Shown: one piece after another, positions 16,489 to 25,051 of the stretch
Position numbering within the stretch: position 1 is the stretch's first letter
How the letters are laid out: the number at the start of each line of letters is the position of its first letter
Assembly: GCF_004571075.1 (NCBI RefSeq)
Contig: NZ_SPQP01000013.1
Span: forward strand, 1-64,000
Origin: Blastococcus sp. TF02A-35
GTDB lineage: Bacteria; Actinomycetota; Actinomycetes; Mycobacteriales; Geodermatophilaceae
DNA: 64,000 nt
Reading direction: 5' to 3'
Translations under genes and position numbers: made by a program
The notes under the pieces: model-generated
Told to the model about the DNA's origin: nothing
Seen by the model: only the letters and a program-made list of their open reading frames with translations
Database searches by the model: none

Positions 16489-16932
16489 ATGTTCCCGGCA
16501 GGTGACGTCGACGCCGTGCGCGTCACCGACGACCTGGTCGAGCTGCTGACCGTCACCCAGCGGCGGGTGGCCGCGCAGGTGTCGGCCGCCCTCGCGGAGG
16601 ACGGCGGGACCCTCGACGGCTACCGGCTGCTCCGGGCCCTGGCCGGGACCGGCCGCGCGATGGGCGAGCTGGTGGCGGTGCTGCACCTGCCCGCGCCCAC
16701 CTGCACCCGGCTGGTGGACGCCGCCGTCGACCGGGCGCTGGCCTACCGGCTCCCGCACCCGGACGACGGTCGCAAGGTGGTCGTCCACCTCTCCGACGTC
16801 GGCCGGGACCGGCTGCGCCGCTGGGAGGCGCTGGTCGCCGTCCAGGAGTCCGCGCTGTCGGCCGCGCTCGGTGCCGCCCGGGTCGACGCCCTCCGCCGCG
16901 CGCTCGACGAGCTCGCCCACCCCGACGGCTGA
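16489..16932 (+). CDS. MarR-family transcriptional regulator
   Basis: This is a 147-residue MarR-type winged helix. It shows the helical dimer region (VELLTVTQRRVAAQVSAAL), a recognition region (MGELVAVLHLPAPTCTRLVDAAVDRALAYR), and the wing signature HPDDGRKVVVHLSDVGRDRL near residues 84-103. It is divergent from the AmiC-like gene with a 21-bp gap and has a probable leaderless start. It is the likely local repressor of the amide permease-amidase operon. A weak 5-bp stem (16940-16952) follows the stop. Confidence 0.88.
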   Translation: MFPAGDVDAVRVTDDLVELLTVTQRRVAAQVSAALAEDGGTLDGYRLLRALAGTGRAMGELVAVLHLPAPTCTRLVDAAVDRALAYRLPHPDDGRKVVVHLSDVGRDRLRRWEALVAVQESALSAALGAARVDALRRALDELAHPDG

Positions 16933-17017
16933 ACGGCCGCCCCCTGCGGGGGAACCGGGCGCGGCTCGTGCGCCCGCGCGTGCGAGGGTTCCCGGGAGAC
17001 GCGATGGAGGAGTTGGC

Positions 17018-18712
17018 ATGACCTGGCCCCGGCCGGTCCCGGTGATCGGTGACCAGACCCACGCCGCCGAGCGGGCCGCCGACCCTGCGGGCTGGGCGTT
17101 CGACCCGGCCACGGTCGAGGCCCTGCACGCGGTCGTCGGTGCCCGCCGCGACATCCGCCGCTACCGTCCCGACCCGGTGCCGGACGAGCTCCTGCGCACC
17201 GTCCTGGAGGCCGGCCACCGCGCACCGTCGGTGGGGCACTCGCAGCCCTGGCGCTTCGTCGTCGTCACCGAGCAGGCCACGCGCGACCGGGCCGCGGTCC
17301 TGGCCGACCGCGAGCGGCTCCGCCAGGCCGAGCTGCTCACCCCCGACCGCCGCGCCCGCCTGCTGGACCTGCAGCTGGAGGGGATCCGCGAGGCGCCGGT
17401 GGGCATCGTCGTCGCCTGCGACCGCCGCACCCACGCCACCGGCGTGCTCGGCCGCGCGACCTTCCCCGACGCCGACCTGTGGAGCTGCGCCTGCGCCATC
17501 CAGAACATCTGGCTGGCCGCGCGCGCCTCGGGGCTGGGCATGGGCTGGGTGACGCTGTTCCAGCCGGCCGACCTCGCCGAGCTGCTGCACCTGCCCGAGG
17601 GCGTGGAGACCCTCGGCTGGCTGTGCCTCGGCTGGCCCGACGAGCGCCCGCCCGAGCCGGGGCTGGTGCGGCACGGCTGGTCCACCCGCGCCCCGCTGGA
17701 GGACGTCGTCCTGCGCGAGCGGTGGCCGGGGGAGGAGAGCCCGGCCGCGCCGGTCTCGCACCTGGCCGGGCCGCAGCCCGAGGCGGTGGTCGCCGCCCGC
17801 GACACCGGCGACGACCTGCTCGCGGTACCCGGCTCGCTGGGCGTCCTGGACCGCGCTGTCGACCGCGTGCTCGCCCTGCCCGGCCCGGTGCCGGGCACCG
17901 GCACGCTGGTCGTCGTCGCCGGTGACCACCCCGTCGCCGCCGCGCACGCCGTCTCCGCGTACCCGGCGTCGGTCACCGCCGACGTCCTCGCCGCCACCGG
18001 CACGGGGGAGTCGCTGGGGGCCTCGACCGCGCGGCAGGCCGGGCTGCACGTGCGCGCCCACCACGCCGTCTCGCCCGACGTCCAGGGCGACCTGCTCACC
18101 GCCGACGCGCTCACGGGCACCGCCGCCGCGGCGCTGGTCGAGGAGGGGCGGGCGCTGGGCACGGAGCTCGCCGCCACCGGGCTGGTCTGCCTCGGCGAGG
18201 TGGGCATCGGGAACACCACGGTCGCCGCCGCGCTCGCGTGCGCGCTGCTCGACCTCGACCCGGACGACGCCGTCGGGCTGGGCGCGGGCGCCGACGCCGC
18301 GATGCTGGACCGGAAGCGGGCGGTGGTCCGTGGGGCCGTCGAGCGGGTCCGGGCGGAGCACCCGTCCGCCGGCCCGCTCACCCTGCTGGCCGCTCTCGGC
18401 GGCCCGGAGGTCGCCGTGCTCACCGGCATCACGCTCGGCGCCGCCGCGGCCGGCGTCCCGGTGGTGCTCGACGGCCTCGTCACCTCCGTCGCGGCGGCGG
18501 TCGCGGTCCGCCTGGAGCCGGCGGCGCAGACGGCGCTGGTCGCGGGCCAGCGCAGCCGCGAGCGCGGGCACGCGGCGGTGCTCACCGACCTCGGCCTGGA
18601 GCCGCTGCTGGACCTGCGGCTGCGGGCGGGGGAGGGCGTCGGGGCCGCGCTCGCCGCGCAGCTCCTGCTCACCGCGCTGCGCGCCCGCGCCACCGCGGGC
18701 CGGGTCTCGTGA
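17018..18712 (+). CDS. bluB-cobT: BluB-CobT fusion: DMB synthase and NaMN:DMB phosphoribosyltransferase
   Basis: This is a 564-residue bifunctional protein. Residues about 25-215 are a BluB/nitroreductase-fold flavoenzyme that cleaves FMNH2 to 5,6-dimethylbenzimidazole: RRDIRRYRPDPVPDELL, APSVGHSQPWRFVVV, then ASGLGMGWVTLF and LGWPDERPPEPGL. Residues about 245-564 are CobT, which turns that base and nicotinate mononucleotide into alpha-ribazole phosphate: GLVCLGEVGIGNTT, GLGAGADAAMLDRK and VVLDGLVTSVAA. One polypeptide thus makes and activates the lower ligand of B12. ATG at 17018 follows GGAGGAG. It is the first gene of an overlapping cobT-cobU-cobS operon. No complete cobalamin riboswitch is visible upstream. 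Confidence 0.93.
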   Translation: MTWPRPVPVIGDQTHAAERAADPAGWAFDPATVEALHAVVGARRDIRRYRPDPVPDELLRTVLEAGHRAPSVGHSQPWRFVVVTEQATRDRAAVLADRERLRQAELLTPDRRARLLDLQLEGIREAPVGIVVACDRRTHATGVLGRATFPDADLWSCACAIQNIWLAARASGLGMGWVTLFQPADLAELLHLPEGVETLGWLCLGWPDERPPEPGLVRHGWSTRAPLEDVVLRERWPGEESPAAPVSHLAGPQPEAVVAARDTGDDLLAVPGSLGVLDRAVDRVLALPGPVPGTGTLVVVAGDHPVAAAHAVSAYPASVTADVLAATGTGESLGASTARQAGLHVRAHHAVSPDVQGDLLTADALTGTAAAALVEEGRALGTELAATGLVCLGEVGIGNTTVAAALACALLDLDPDDAVGLGAGADAAMLDRKRAVVRGAVERVRAEHPSAGPLTLLAALGGPEVAVLTGITLGAAAAGVPVVLDGLVTSVAAAVAVRLEPAAQTALVAGQRSRERGHAAVLTDLGLEPLLDLRLRAGEGVGAALAAQLLLTALRARATAGRVS

Positions 18713-19254
18713 TCGGCCGGCCCGCCCGCCGCACGCTCGTGCTGGGCGGGGCCCGGTCGGGCAAGTCGAGCTATGCCGAGCAGCTGCTGCGCCGCGCCCG
18801 CGAGGTCGAGTACGTCGCCTGCGGGCTGCCCGCCGACGGCGGTGACCCCGAGTGGGCCGACCGCGTCGCACTGCACCGCGACCGGCGCCCGGCGAGCTGG
18901 CGGACGGTCGAGACCGTCGACCTCGTCGGCGTCCTCGGCCGTCCCGGCCCGCCGGTGCTGGTCGACTGCCTCTCCACCTGGCTGGCCCGGGCGATGGACG
19001 ACTGCGGCGTCTGGGCCGAGGAGCCCGGTGCCGACGAGCGGCTGGCCGGCGCGGTCGACGACGTCGTCGCGGCCTGGGCCGGGACCCGCCGCCGGGTGGT
19101 CGCGGTCAGCAACGAGGTGGGGTCCGGAGTCGTCCCGGCGACAGTCTCCGGCCGCCGGTACCGCGACGAGCTGGGCATCCTGAACGCACGCGTCGCGGCG
19201 GCGTCGCAGCGCGCGTGGCTGCTCGTCGCCGGCCTGCCGCAGCGGCTGAAGTGA
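18709..19254 (+). CDS. cobU: Adenosylcobinamide kinase / GTP guanylyltransferase
   Basis: This 181-residue CobU/CobP protein phosphorylates adenosylcobinamide and attaches GMP, giving the GDP-activated intermediate used by CobS. The Walker A site is LVLGGARSGKSSYAEQ. The later family motif VLVDCLSTWLARAM and the SNEVGSGVVP region contain residues typical of the guanylylation half. It ends GILNARVAAASQRAWLLVAGLP. GTG at 18709 overlaps the fusion gene's stop, and its own stop overlaps the cobS start, both as GTGA, so the three proteins are translated in series. Confidence 0.95.
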   Translation: MIGRPARRTLVLGGARSGKSSYAEQLLRRAREVEYVACGLPADGGDPEWADRVALHRDRRPASWRTVETVDLVGVLGRPGPPVLVDCLSTWLARAMDDCGVWAEEPGADERLAGAVDDVVAAWAGTRRRVVAVSNEVGSGVVPATVSGRRYRDELGILNARVAAASQRAWLLVAGLPQRLK

Positions 19255-20045
19255 CCGGCCCCGCTCGCGGAGGCCCGCTGGCGGCGCTGGGCCTGTTCAG
19301 CGTCCTGCCGGTGCCGGCGTCCGCCCGCGTCCCCGGTGCCGGCGTCCTGCGCTGGCTGCCGCTCGTGGGCGTGCTGCTCGGCGCGCTCGCCTTCGTGCCG
19401 GCGCTCGCGGTGTGGCGGGGCGAGGGCGAGGGCAGCCCGCTCCTCGCCGCCGCGCTCGTCGTCGGAGCGCTCGCCCTGCTCACCCGGGGGCTGCACCTCG
19501 ACGGCACCGCCGACCTGGCCGACGGACTGGGCAGCGGGCGGCCGGCCGAGCAGGCGCTGGCCATCATGCGCCGGCCGGACGTCGGCGCGTTCGGTGTCGC
19601 GGCGCTGGTCTGCCTGCTGCTGGTGCAGGTGACGGCGCTCGGCGCGGTGCTGGCCGGCTCCTCTCGTCCCACCGGGCTGCTCTGCGTGGTGCTCGCGGCC
19701 GCCGCCGGGCGGGTGGCGGTGCTGCACGCGGCCGCCCGGCCCGCCGCGCCCGGCTCGTCCCTGGGCGTGCTGGTCGCCGGCGCGCGCACACCGGTGGCCC
19801 GCTGGACGGCGACGCTGCTCCTGCTCGCCGGTGCGGCCGGTCTGCGGCTGGCGACGGGCGGCTCGGTGGGCGACGCCGCCTGGGCGGTGGCCGCCGTGCT
19901 GCTGGCGCCGGCGGTGGGCGCCGGCCTCACCGCGCACGCCGCGCGGCGGCTCGGCGGGGTCAACGGCGACGTCTTCGGAGCCGTGGTGGAGGTCGCCACG
20001 ACCGTCGCGCTCGTCTCCCTGGCCGCCGGGGTGACCTGGGCCTAG
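19251..20045 (+). CDS. cobS: Adenosylcobinamide-GDP ribazoletransferase (cobalamin synthase)
   Basis: This 264-residue polytopic membrane enzyme joins adenosylcobinamide-GDP to alpha-ribazole (phosphate), the last committed step of B12 assembly. The CobS signature is clear: LHLDGTADLADGLGS, with the Asp residues that bind Mg, followed by MRRPDVGAFGVAALV. The C-terminus has GGVNGDVFGAVVEVATTVAL. About six to seven hydrophobic helices are visible. With BluB-CobT and CobU it completes nucleotide-loop assembly. No corrin-ring genes lie in the window, so the operon may serve cobinamide salvage or act with genes elsewhere. Confidence 0.95.
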   Translation: MTGPARGGPLAALGLFSVLPVPASARVPGAGVLRWLPLVGVLLGALAFVPALAVWRGEGEGSPLLAAALVVGALALLTRGLHLDGTADLADGLGSGRPAEQALAIMRRPDVGAFGVAALVCLLLVQVTALGAVLAGSSRPTGLLCVVLAAAAGRVAVLHAAARPAAPGSSLGVLVAGARTPVARWTATLLLLAGAAGLRLATGGSVGDAAWAVAAVLLAPAVGAGLTAHAARRLGGVNGDVFGAVVEVATTVALVSLAAGVTWA

Positions 20046-20055
20046 CCCGCCCGGG

Positions 20056-20829
20056 TCAGTCGGCGGGGAAGAGGGCGCGCAGGCCGAACCGGGTGGGCCG
20101 CTGGAACGGGCGCCAGGCGCCCCGTGGCTGGGCCAGCCGGTCGGCGACGACCCACAGCACCGCCGGGTCGACGCCCATGCCGAGGTGGCTCGCGTGCACC
20201 GCCACGTTCTCGCTGGTCGGGCCCTCCTCCTGCAGGCAGGTCCGCCAGTCGACGACGCCGTCCCACCGCGAGTAGACCGACGTGCTCGGCACCTTCAGGG
20301 CCCGGGCGGGGCGCACCTCCTCGACGGCGCGCAGCTCCCGGTAGGCCCGGTACATCCCCGCCCCGGACGGCGGGCGCTCGCGGGGGGTGACACCCGCGAA
20401 CGGCGAGCCGAGCGAGACGACCTGGCGGACCAGGTGCGGGCTGCGCTCTGCCAGCCGCCGGGCGTAGATCCCGCCCAGGCTCTGGCCGACGATGCTCACC
20501 GAGGTGCCGTGCTCGTCGGCCAGCCGCTCGACCAGGGCGCGGACCCCCTCCACGACCTCCGGCCGCGGGCCGCGGTTGCGGCCCAGGTCCCAGCCGACGG
20601 TCGGGTAGCCGAGGGTGCCCAGCCAGCGCCGGATCGTGCGGGTGGAGACGTCGGAGGCCAGCCACCCGGGGAGGACGACGACGGGGTGCGGCTCCCCGCG
20701 CGCCGCGAACCGCAGCAGCGGGTACCCGGCCGCGAGCGCACCGGCGCTCACCATCGCCCGAGCGGGCTCGGTGAGGGCCAACAGGTTGTCGACGCGCTCG
20801 CCGCGGGCGGGCTCGGAGGGGGTGCTCAC
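20056..20829 (-). CDS. Alpha/beta-hydrolase (lipase/esterase-like)
   Basis: This 257-residue hydrolase has the nucleophile elbow GQSLGG (Ser in SIVGQSLGGIYAR), preceded by VVVLPGWLASD near the oxyanion region. Candidate acid and base residues are Asp in SRWDGVVDW and His in VHASHLGMG. The order fits triacylglycerol lipase-like or PGAP1-like hydrolases. There is no signal peptide. GTG at 20829 was taken as start; another GTG lies two codons upstream. It is convergent with cobS, 10 bp apart, and adjoins a gene for a small Cys-rich protein on the same strand. The substrate is unknown. Confidence 0.85.
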   Translation of the reverse strand: MSTPSEPARGERVDNLLALTEPARAMVSAGALAAGYPLLRFAARGEPHPVVVLPGWLASDVSTRTIRRWLGTLGYPTVGWDLGRNRGPRPEVVEGVRALVERLADEHGTSVSIVGQSLGGIYARRLAERSPHLVRQVVSLGSPFAGVTPRERPPSGAGMYRAYRELRAVEEVRPARALKVPSTSVYSRWDGVVDWRTCLQEEGPTSENVAVHASHLGMGVDPAVLWVVADRLAQPRGAWRPFQRPTRFGLRALFPAD

Positions 20830-20858
20830 GGGCACTCGATGCCCGGCCGGGGCCGGGA

Positions 20859-21164
20859 TCAGTCGCCCGGGGGCAGGACACGGGGGACGAAGACCTCGTC
20901 GACCGGCCGGGGGCCGACGTACTGGCGGCAGGTGCAGGGCACCCAGCTGTGGCCCGACCACCGGCCGCGCTTGTCGTAGGTGTCGCGGCGCAGCTCCGCG
21001 TAGCAGGTGTTGGTGGCGGTGTCGTGCTGGCTGAGCGTGTGCCCGCACCCGCACAGCGGTGTGACCGGCGGGGGAGGTGCGGGGGTGCGCCCGCGGCCCA
21101 GCCGTCCCGCCACGAAACCGACACCGAGCAGGGCGGCGCCCACCAGCAGGCTGACCGGTTCCAT
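20859..21164 (-). CDS. Membrane-anchored Cys/His-rich small protein
   Basis: This is a 101-residue protein. Residues 4-21 form one hydrophobic segment (VSLLVGAALLGVGFVAG), followed by a Pro-rich linker. A domain then carries LCGCGHTLSQHD, TNTCYAE and WVPCTCRQYVG, giving five Cys and several His in a zinc-ribbon-like layout. I know similar 'CGCGH-x-H-D' proteins in actinobacteria only as hypotheticals. The soluble part would be cytosolic if the N-terminus acts as a simple anchor. Its role is unknown. Confidence 0.7.
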   Translation of the reverse strand: MEPVSLLVGAALLGVGFVAGRLGRGRTPAPPPPVTPLCGCGHTLSQHDTATNTCYAELRRDTYDKRGRWSGHSWVPCTCRQYVGPRPVDEVFVPRVLPPGD

Positions 21165-21316
21165 CCGCGTGCACCTCTTCCGAACGAGGCCTCCGACGGT
21201 AGCGCGGCCGGCGGCACCGGCGAGCGCGGACGGTGGTCGCGATTGCCGCCCGGAGCCGTCCGTATTCGCCCGATCGGGGGGGATTGGACGGCCGTGACGC
21301 AGGGCACTGGACGAAC

Positions 21317-21577
21317 GTGAGCGCCTATGCCGTGGGGTTCGCCCGACCGGACCGTTGGTCGGGCAGCCAGCCGAACCAGCAGACCTACCCCTGGCACGCC
21401 GTCGAGGCGCACCGTTCGCCGGCGGAGCTGGACGGCGAGGTCGAGCTCGCGGTCTGCGGCGCGATCGTCCAGGTGTGGGGCACGCAGAAGTGGGAGCGCG
21501 TCGGCATCGGCCGCACCGGCTGCCCGGAGTGCGCCCGCATCACCGCCGTCGACCAGCGGCTGACCCGGGCGAGCTGA
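21317..21577 (+). CDS. Conserved hypothetical protein with C-terminal CPEC motif
   Basis: This is an 86-residue protein from GTG at 21317. It contains WHAVEAHRSPAELDGEVELAVCGAIVQVWG in the middle and ends GRTGCPECARITAVDQRL. Together with the earlier Cys, the CPEC pair could bind zinc. Its overall pattern resembles short actinobacterial hypotheticals. There is no membrane segment and no obvious partner; it stands alone between the divergent minus-strand small protein gene and the acyl-CoA dehydrogenase gene. The start could also be upstream, but the preceding frame is unlike coding sequence. Confidence 0.6.
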   Translation: MSAYAVGFARPDRWSGSQPNQQTYPWHAVEAHRSPAELDGEVELAVCGAIVQVWGTQKWERVGIGRTGCPECARITAVDQRLTRAS

Positions 21578-21622
21578 GCCCGCAGGCCCCCCGCACCGGC
21601 CGGCCGCAGCCGGCCGGTGCCC

Positions 21623-22810
21623 TCAGCGCTTCTCGGGCCTGCGTCCGCTGATCGCCGACAGCCCGGTGATCGCCCGGCCCACGATGAGCGCCTGCACCGA
21701 GTCGGTGCCCTCGAAGGTGAAGACCGCCTCCATGTCGGCGAAGTGCCGTGCGACGTGGTGGTCGATGAGGATGCCGTCGCCGCCGAGGATGTCCCGGGCG
21801 TCGGCGACGATCGCCCGGGCCTTGGCCGCGTGGTTCATCTTGGCCAGCGAGGCCATCGCCGCGGTCATCCGGCCCTGGTCCGCCAGCTTGGACAGCCGCC
21901 AGCACATCAGCTGCATCGAGGTGATCTCGGCGAGCATCCGGGCCAGCTTGTCCTGCACCAGCTGGAAGCCGGCGATCGGCTGGCCGAACTGCTCGCGCTG
22001 CATCGCGTGGGCCAGCGCCAGCTCGTAGGACGCCGTCGCCAGGCCCAGCGCCCGCCAGGCCACGGTGTAGCGGGTGCGGTCGAGGACCTGGGAGACGTCC
22101 TTGAAGGAGTGGCAGTTCGCCAGCTTGTTCTCCGCCGGGACCCGGACGTCGGTCAGGGTGATCTCGGCCTGCCACACCGCGCGCAGCGCCGTCTTCCCGG
22201 TCATGACCGTGGCCTCGTACCCGGGCGTGCCCTTCTCGACGACGTAGCCGCCGACCTTGCCGTCCTCACCGCGGGCCCAGATGATCACGAAGTCGGCGAT
22301 GGAGCCGTTGCCGATCCACTTCTTCGCGCCGTTGAGCACGAAGGAGTCGCCGTCCCGGCGGGCCGAGGTCTCCAGGCCGACGGCGTCGGACCCGTGCGCG
22401 GGCTCGGTGAGGCCGAAGGCGCCGATCTTCTCCAGCCGGGCCATCGGCGGCAGGAACCGCTCGCGCTGCTCCTCGTCGCCCAGCAGCGCGATCGACTGCA
22501 TGGCCAGGAAGCTGTGCACGCCGTTGAAGGTGCCGATGCTGCCGTCGGCACGGGCCAGCTCGGCGGCCACGAGGCCGGCGGCGACGTTGCTCATCCCGGG
22601 GCAGCCGTAGCCCTCGATGGTGCCGCCGACGATGCCGGTCTCCGCCAGCCGGGGCACCAGCTCGAACGGGAACTCCGCGCGCTCCCAGTACTCGTTGATG
22701 CGCGGCACGACCTCCTTCTCGCCGAAGGCACGCACGCGGTCGCGGATCTCGACCTCCTCCGGCTCGAGCAGGTCCTCGAACGCGTAGAAGTCAGGGCTCT
22801 CGACGGTCAC
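21623..22810 (-). CDS. Acyl-CoA dehydrogenase, glutaryl-CoA dehydrogenase-like
   Basis: This 395-residue flavoprotein oxidises an acyl-CoA, with FAD as cofactor. The C-terminal FTFEGTDSVQALIVGRAITG places the catalytic Glu as in glutaryl-CoA dehydrogenases. Other family regions are FGLTEPAHGSDAVGLET, KKWIGNGSIADF and the REQFGQPIAGFQLVQDKLARML stretch. GTG at 22810 gives the usual length and has TAGCGT about 8 nt upstream, so it may be leaderless; an ATG at 22840 would overlap the divergent glycerate kinase gene. The exact acyl substrate is uncertain. Confidence 0.9.
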   Translation of the reverse strand: MTVESPDFYAFEDLLEPEEVEIRDRVRAFGEKEVVPRINEYWERAEFPFELVPRLAETGIVGGTIEGYGCPGMSNVAAGLVAAELARADGSIGTFNGVHSFLAMQSIALLGDEEQRERFLPPMARLEKIGAFGLTEPAHGSDAVGLETSARRDGDSFVLNGAKKWIGNGSIADFVIIWARGEDGKVGGYVVEKGTPGYEATVMTGKTALRAVWQAEITLTDVRVPAENKLANCHSFKDVSQVLDRTRYTVAWRALGLATASYELALAHAMQREQFGQPIAGFQLVQDKLARMLAEITSMQLMCWRLSKLADQGRMTAAMASLAKMNHAAKARAIVADARDILGGDGILIDHHVARHFADMEAVFTFEGTDSVQALIVGRAITGLSAISGRRPEKR

Positions 22811-22838
22811 GAGCGCGAACGCTACGACGATCCGGGGC

Positions 22839-23978
22839 ATGCTGCGCGTCGTGCGCATCGTGATCGCCCCGGACTCGTTCAAGGGCACCCTGACCGCCGA
22901 GGCCGCGGCCGACGCGGTCGCGGCGGGCCTGCGCCGGGTGGTCCCGGACGCCGACCTGGTCCTGCGGCCGGTCGCCGACGGGGGAGAGGGGACGGTGGCG
23001 GCGGCCCTCCGCGCCGGCCACGCCGCGCGGCGCGTGCGGGTGAGCGGCCCGGACGGGCGCCCGGTCGAGGCGACCTTCGCCCTCGACGGGACCACGGCCG
23101 TGGTCGAGCTGGCCTCGGCCGCGGGGCCCGGGCTGCTCGACCGGCCGGCACCGACGACGGCGACGACGCGCGGGGTCGGCGAGCTGCTGCTGGCCGCGCT
23201 GGACGCCGGGGCGCGGCGGGTCGTGCTGGGGCTGGGCGGCAGCGCCACGACCGACGGCGGCGCCGGCATGCTGCAGGCCTTGGGCGCCCGGCTGCTCGAC
23301 GCGGCCGGCTACGAGGTCGGGCCGGGGGGTGCCGGCCTGGCCGACCTGGCGCGGGTCGACCTCAGCGGCTTGGACCCGCGGCTCCGGGACACCCGGGTCG
23401 TCGTCGCCACGGACGTGGACAACCCCCTCACCGGGCCGTCGGGTGCGGCCGTGGTCTTCGGCCCGCAGAAGGGCGCGTCCCCGGAGGACGTGGCGCTGCT
23501 CGACGCCGCGCTGGCCCGGTACGCCTCGGTGCTGGTGCACACGACCGGCGCCTGGGTCGAGCGGCGGCCGGGAGCCGGCGCCGCGGGCGGCACCGCGGCC
23601 GGCGCCATGGCCGTGCTCGGGGCGGAGCTGGTCTCCGGCGCGGCACTGGTCTGCGACCTCGTCGGCCTGGACGCCGCGCTCGCCGGCGCCGACCTCGTGG
23701 TCACCGGGGAGGGCGCGCTCGACGAGCAGACGCTGCGCGGCAAGGCGCCCGCGGAGGTGGCCGCCCGGGCGCGGACCGCGGGCGTGCCGTGCGTCGTCCT
23801 CGCCGCGGAGGTCCGCCTCGCGGCCGAGCGGCTGCCCGCCGCGGGCATCGCCGCCGCGCACGCGCTGACCGAGGTGCAGCCCGACGTCGCGCGATGCCGG
23901 TCCGAGCCCGCGCCGGTGCTCGCCGACCTGGCGGCCCGCGTGGCGCGGAACGGGGTCCCGACCGCCGGCTCGCGGTAG
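22839..23978 (+). CDS. Glycerate kinase
   Basis: This 379-residue kinase of the GlxK/GarK family phosphorylates D-glycerate. The hallmark start IVIAPDSFKGTLTA is followed by RPVADGGEGT, GLGGSATTDGGAGMLQALGARL, ATDVDNPLTGPSGAAVVFGPQKGA and VVTGEGALDEQTLRGKAP. These cover the substrate and ATP sites. ATG at 22839 is used; GTG at 22854 is a possible alternative that begins closer to the conserved core. It is divergent from the acyl-CoA dehydrogenase gene with a 28-bp gap. No other glyoxylate-pathway genes are adjacent. Confidence 0.93.
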   Translation: MLRVVRIVIAPDSFKGTLTAEAAADAVAAGLRRVVPDADLVLRPVADGGEGTVAAALRAGHAARRVRVSGPDGRPVEATFALDGTTAVVELASAAGPGLLDRPAPTTATTRGVGELLLAALDAGARRVVLGLGGSATTDGGAGMLQALGARLLDAAGYEVGPGGAGLADLARVDLSGLDPRLRDTRVVVATDVDNPLTGPSGAAVVFGPQKGASPEDVALLDAALARYASVLVHTTGAWVERRPGAGAAGGTAAGAMAVLGAELVSGAALVCDLVGLDAALAGADLVVTGEGALDEQTLRGKAPAEVAARARTAGVPCVVLAAEVRLAAERLPAAGIAAAHALTEVQPDVARCRSEPAPVLADLAARVARNGVPTAGSR

Positions 23979-24013
23979 CTTGCGTCGTCCCGGTCCGCTG
24001 CCCAGGAGTCCCG

Positions 24014-25051
24014 TTGCCGTTCTTCATCCGCAGCCTCGGCCGCTTCATCCGGCTCCGGCTGCACGGCTGGCGGCTGCCGCTGGCGGTCGCCGTCCTCGTG
24101 TTCCTCAGCAGCTGGCTGCTGATGAGCCTGGTGGAGCCGGCCGGTGCCGCCATCACCGCGCCGGGCACCTACTGGTGGTACTTCCTGGTGACCGCCGCGA
24201 CCGTCGGCTACGGCGACGTCTTCCCGACCTCTCCCGGGGGCCGCGCCGTCGGGGCCTACGTGATCGTCGGCGGCATCGTCACGCTCACGCTCCTGTTCAC
24301 CCAGCTGGCCGCGGCGCTGCAGTCGGTCCGCGGCCGTCGTCTGAGAGGTGTGGTCCCCCTGGACCTGTCCGACCACGTGGTGCTGCTGGGCTACTGGCCC
24401 GGCCGGACCGAGCGCATCGTCGCCGAGCTGACCGCCGAGGGGCGCTTCCAGGTCGCGCTGTGCGCCTGGGACGACGTCGCCGAGAACCCGATGCCGGACC
24501 AGCCCGCGGTGCACTTCGTGCGCGGTGACCTGACCCGGGAGGACGTCATGACCCGGGCGTGCGTGGCGAGGGCCCGGACCGTCGTCATCGACGGCCGGGA
24601 CGACAACGAGACGCTCGCGGTCGCGGTGGCGGTCGACCACGCCAACCCCGGCGTGCACCTCGTCGCCGCGGTCCGCGACCTCGGGCGCCGGGAGAACCTG
24701 CGCTACGTCAACGCCGGCGTGCAGGCGGTGCAGTGGCACATGCCGTTCCTGCTGTCGGAGGAGGCGACCGACCCCGGCATCACGCAGGTCTACAACGACC
24801 TGATGAGCAGCGGCGGGCACGGCAACACCTACTCGATGGCCGTCCCGCCCGGGTTCCCCCACCGCACGTTCGGCGAGTGCCAGACCTGGTTCGGCCAGGG
24901 CTTCGGCGCCACGCTGCTCGCTCTGCGGGGCGAGGGGCCCGACGGGCTCCGGGTCAGCCCGCCCTGGGACACCCCGGTGCCGGCGGGGACGACGCTGTAC
25001 TACGTCGCCGCCCAGCGGATCCCGGCCCGGGAGCTGACGCAGCGCGCCTAG
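24014..25051 (+). CDS. Potassium channel with RCK (TrkA-N) domain
   Basis: This is a 345-residue two-helix potassium channel. A first membrane segment (about residues 21-41) is followed by the pore loop with selectivity filter TVGYGDVFP, a second membrane segment (about 75-100), and a cytosolic NAD-binding-like RCK domain (DHVVLLGYWPGRTERIVAEL, later VIDGRDDNETLAVAVAV) with a C-terminal regulatory portion. The start is TTG at 24014 with AGGAG five bases upstream; no ATG or GTG fits better. The role is probably potassium flux and membrane-potential control. Confidence 0.9.
   Translation: MPFFIRSLGRFIRLRLHGWRLPLAVAVLVFLSSWLLMSLVEPAGAAITAPGTYWWYFLVTAATVGYGDVFPTSPGGRAVGAYVIVGGIVTLTLLFTQLAAALQSVRGRRLRGVVPLDLSDHVVLLGYWPGRTERIVAELTAEGRFQVALCAWDDVAENPMPDQPAVHFVRGDLTREDVMTRACVARARTVVIDGRDDNETLAVAVAVDHANPGVHLVAAVRDLGRRENLRYVNAGVQAVQWHMPFLLSEEATDPGITQVYNDLMSSGGHGNTYSMAVPPGFPHRTFGECQTWFGQGFGATLLALRGEGPDGLRVSPPWDTPVPAGTTLYYVAAQRIPARELTQRA

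Noticed and set aside
16933-17017. Possible cobalamin riboswitch upstream of the BluB-CobT gene
   Set aside because: Only 85 bp are available. A short CGGGAGACGCG string recalls the B12 box, but the other conserved parts of the roughly 200-nt element are missing.
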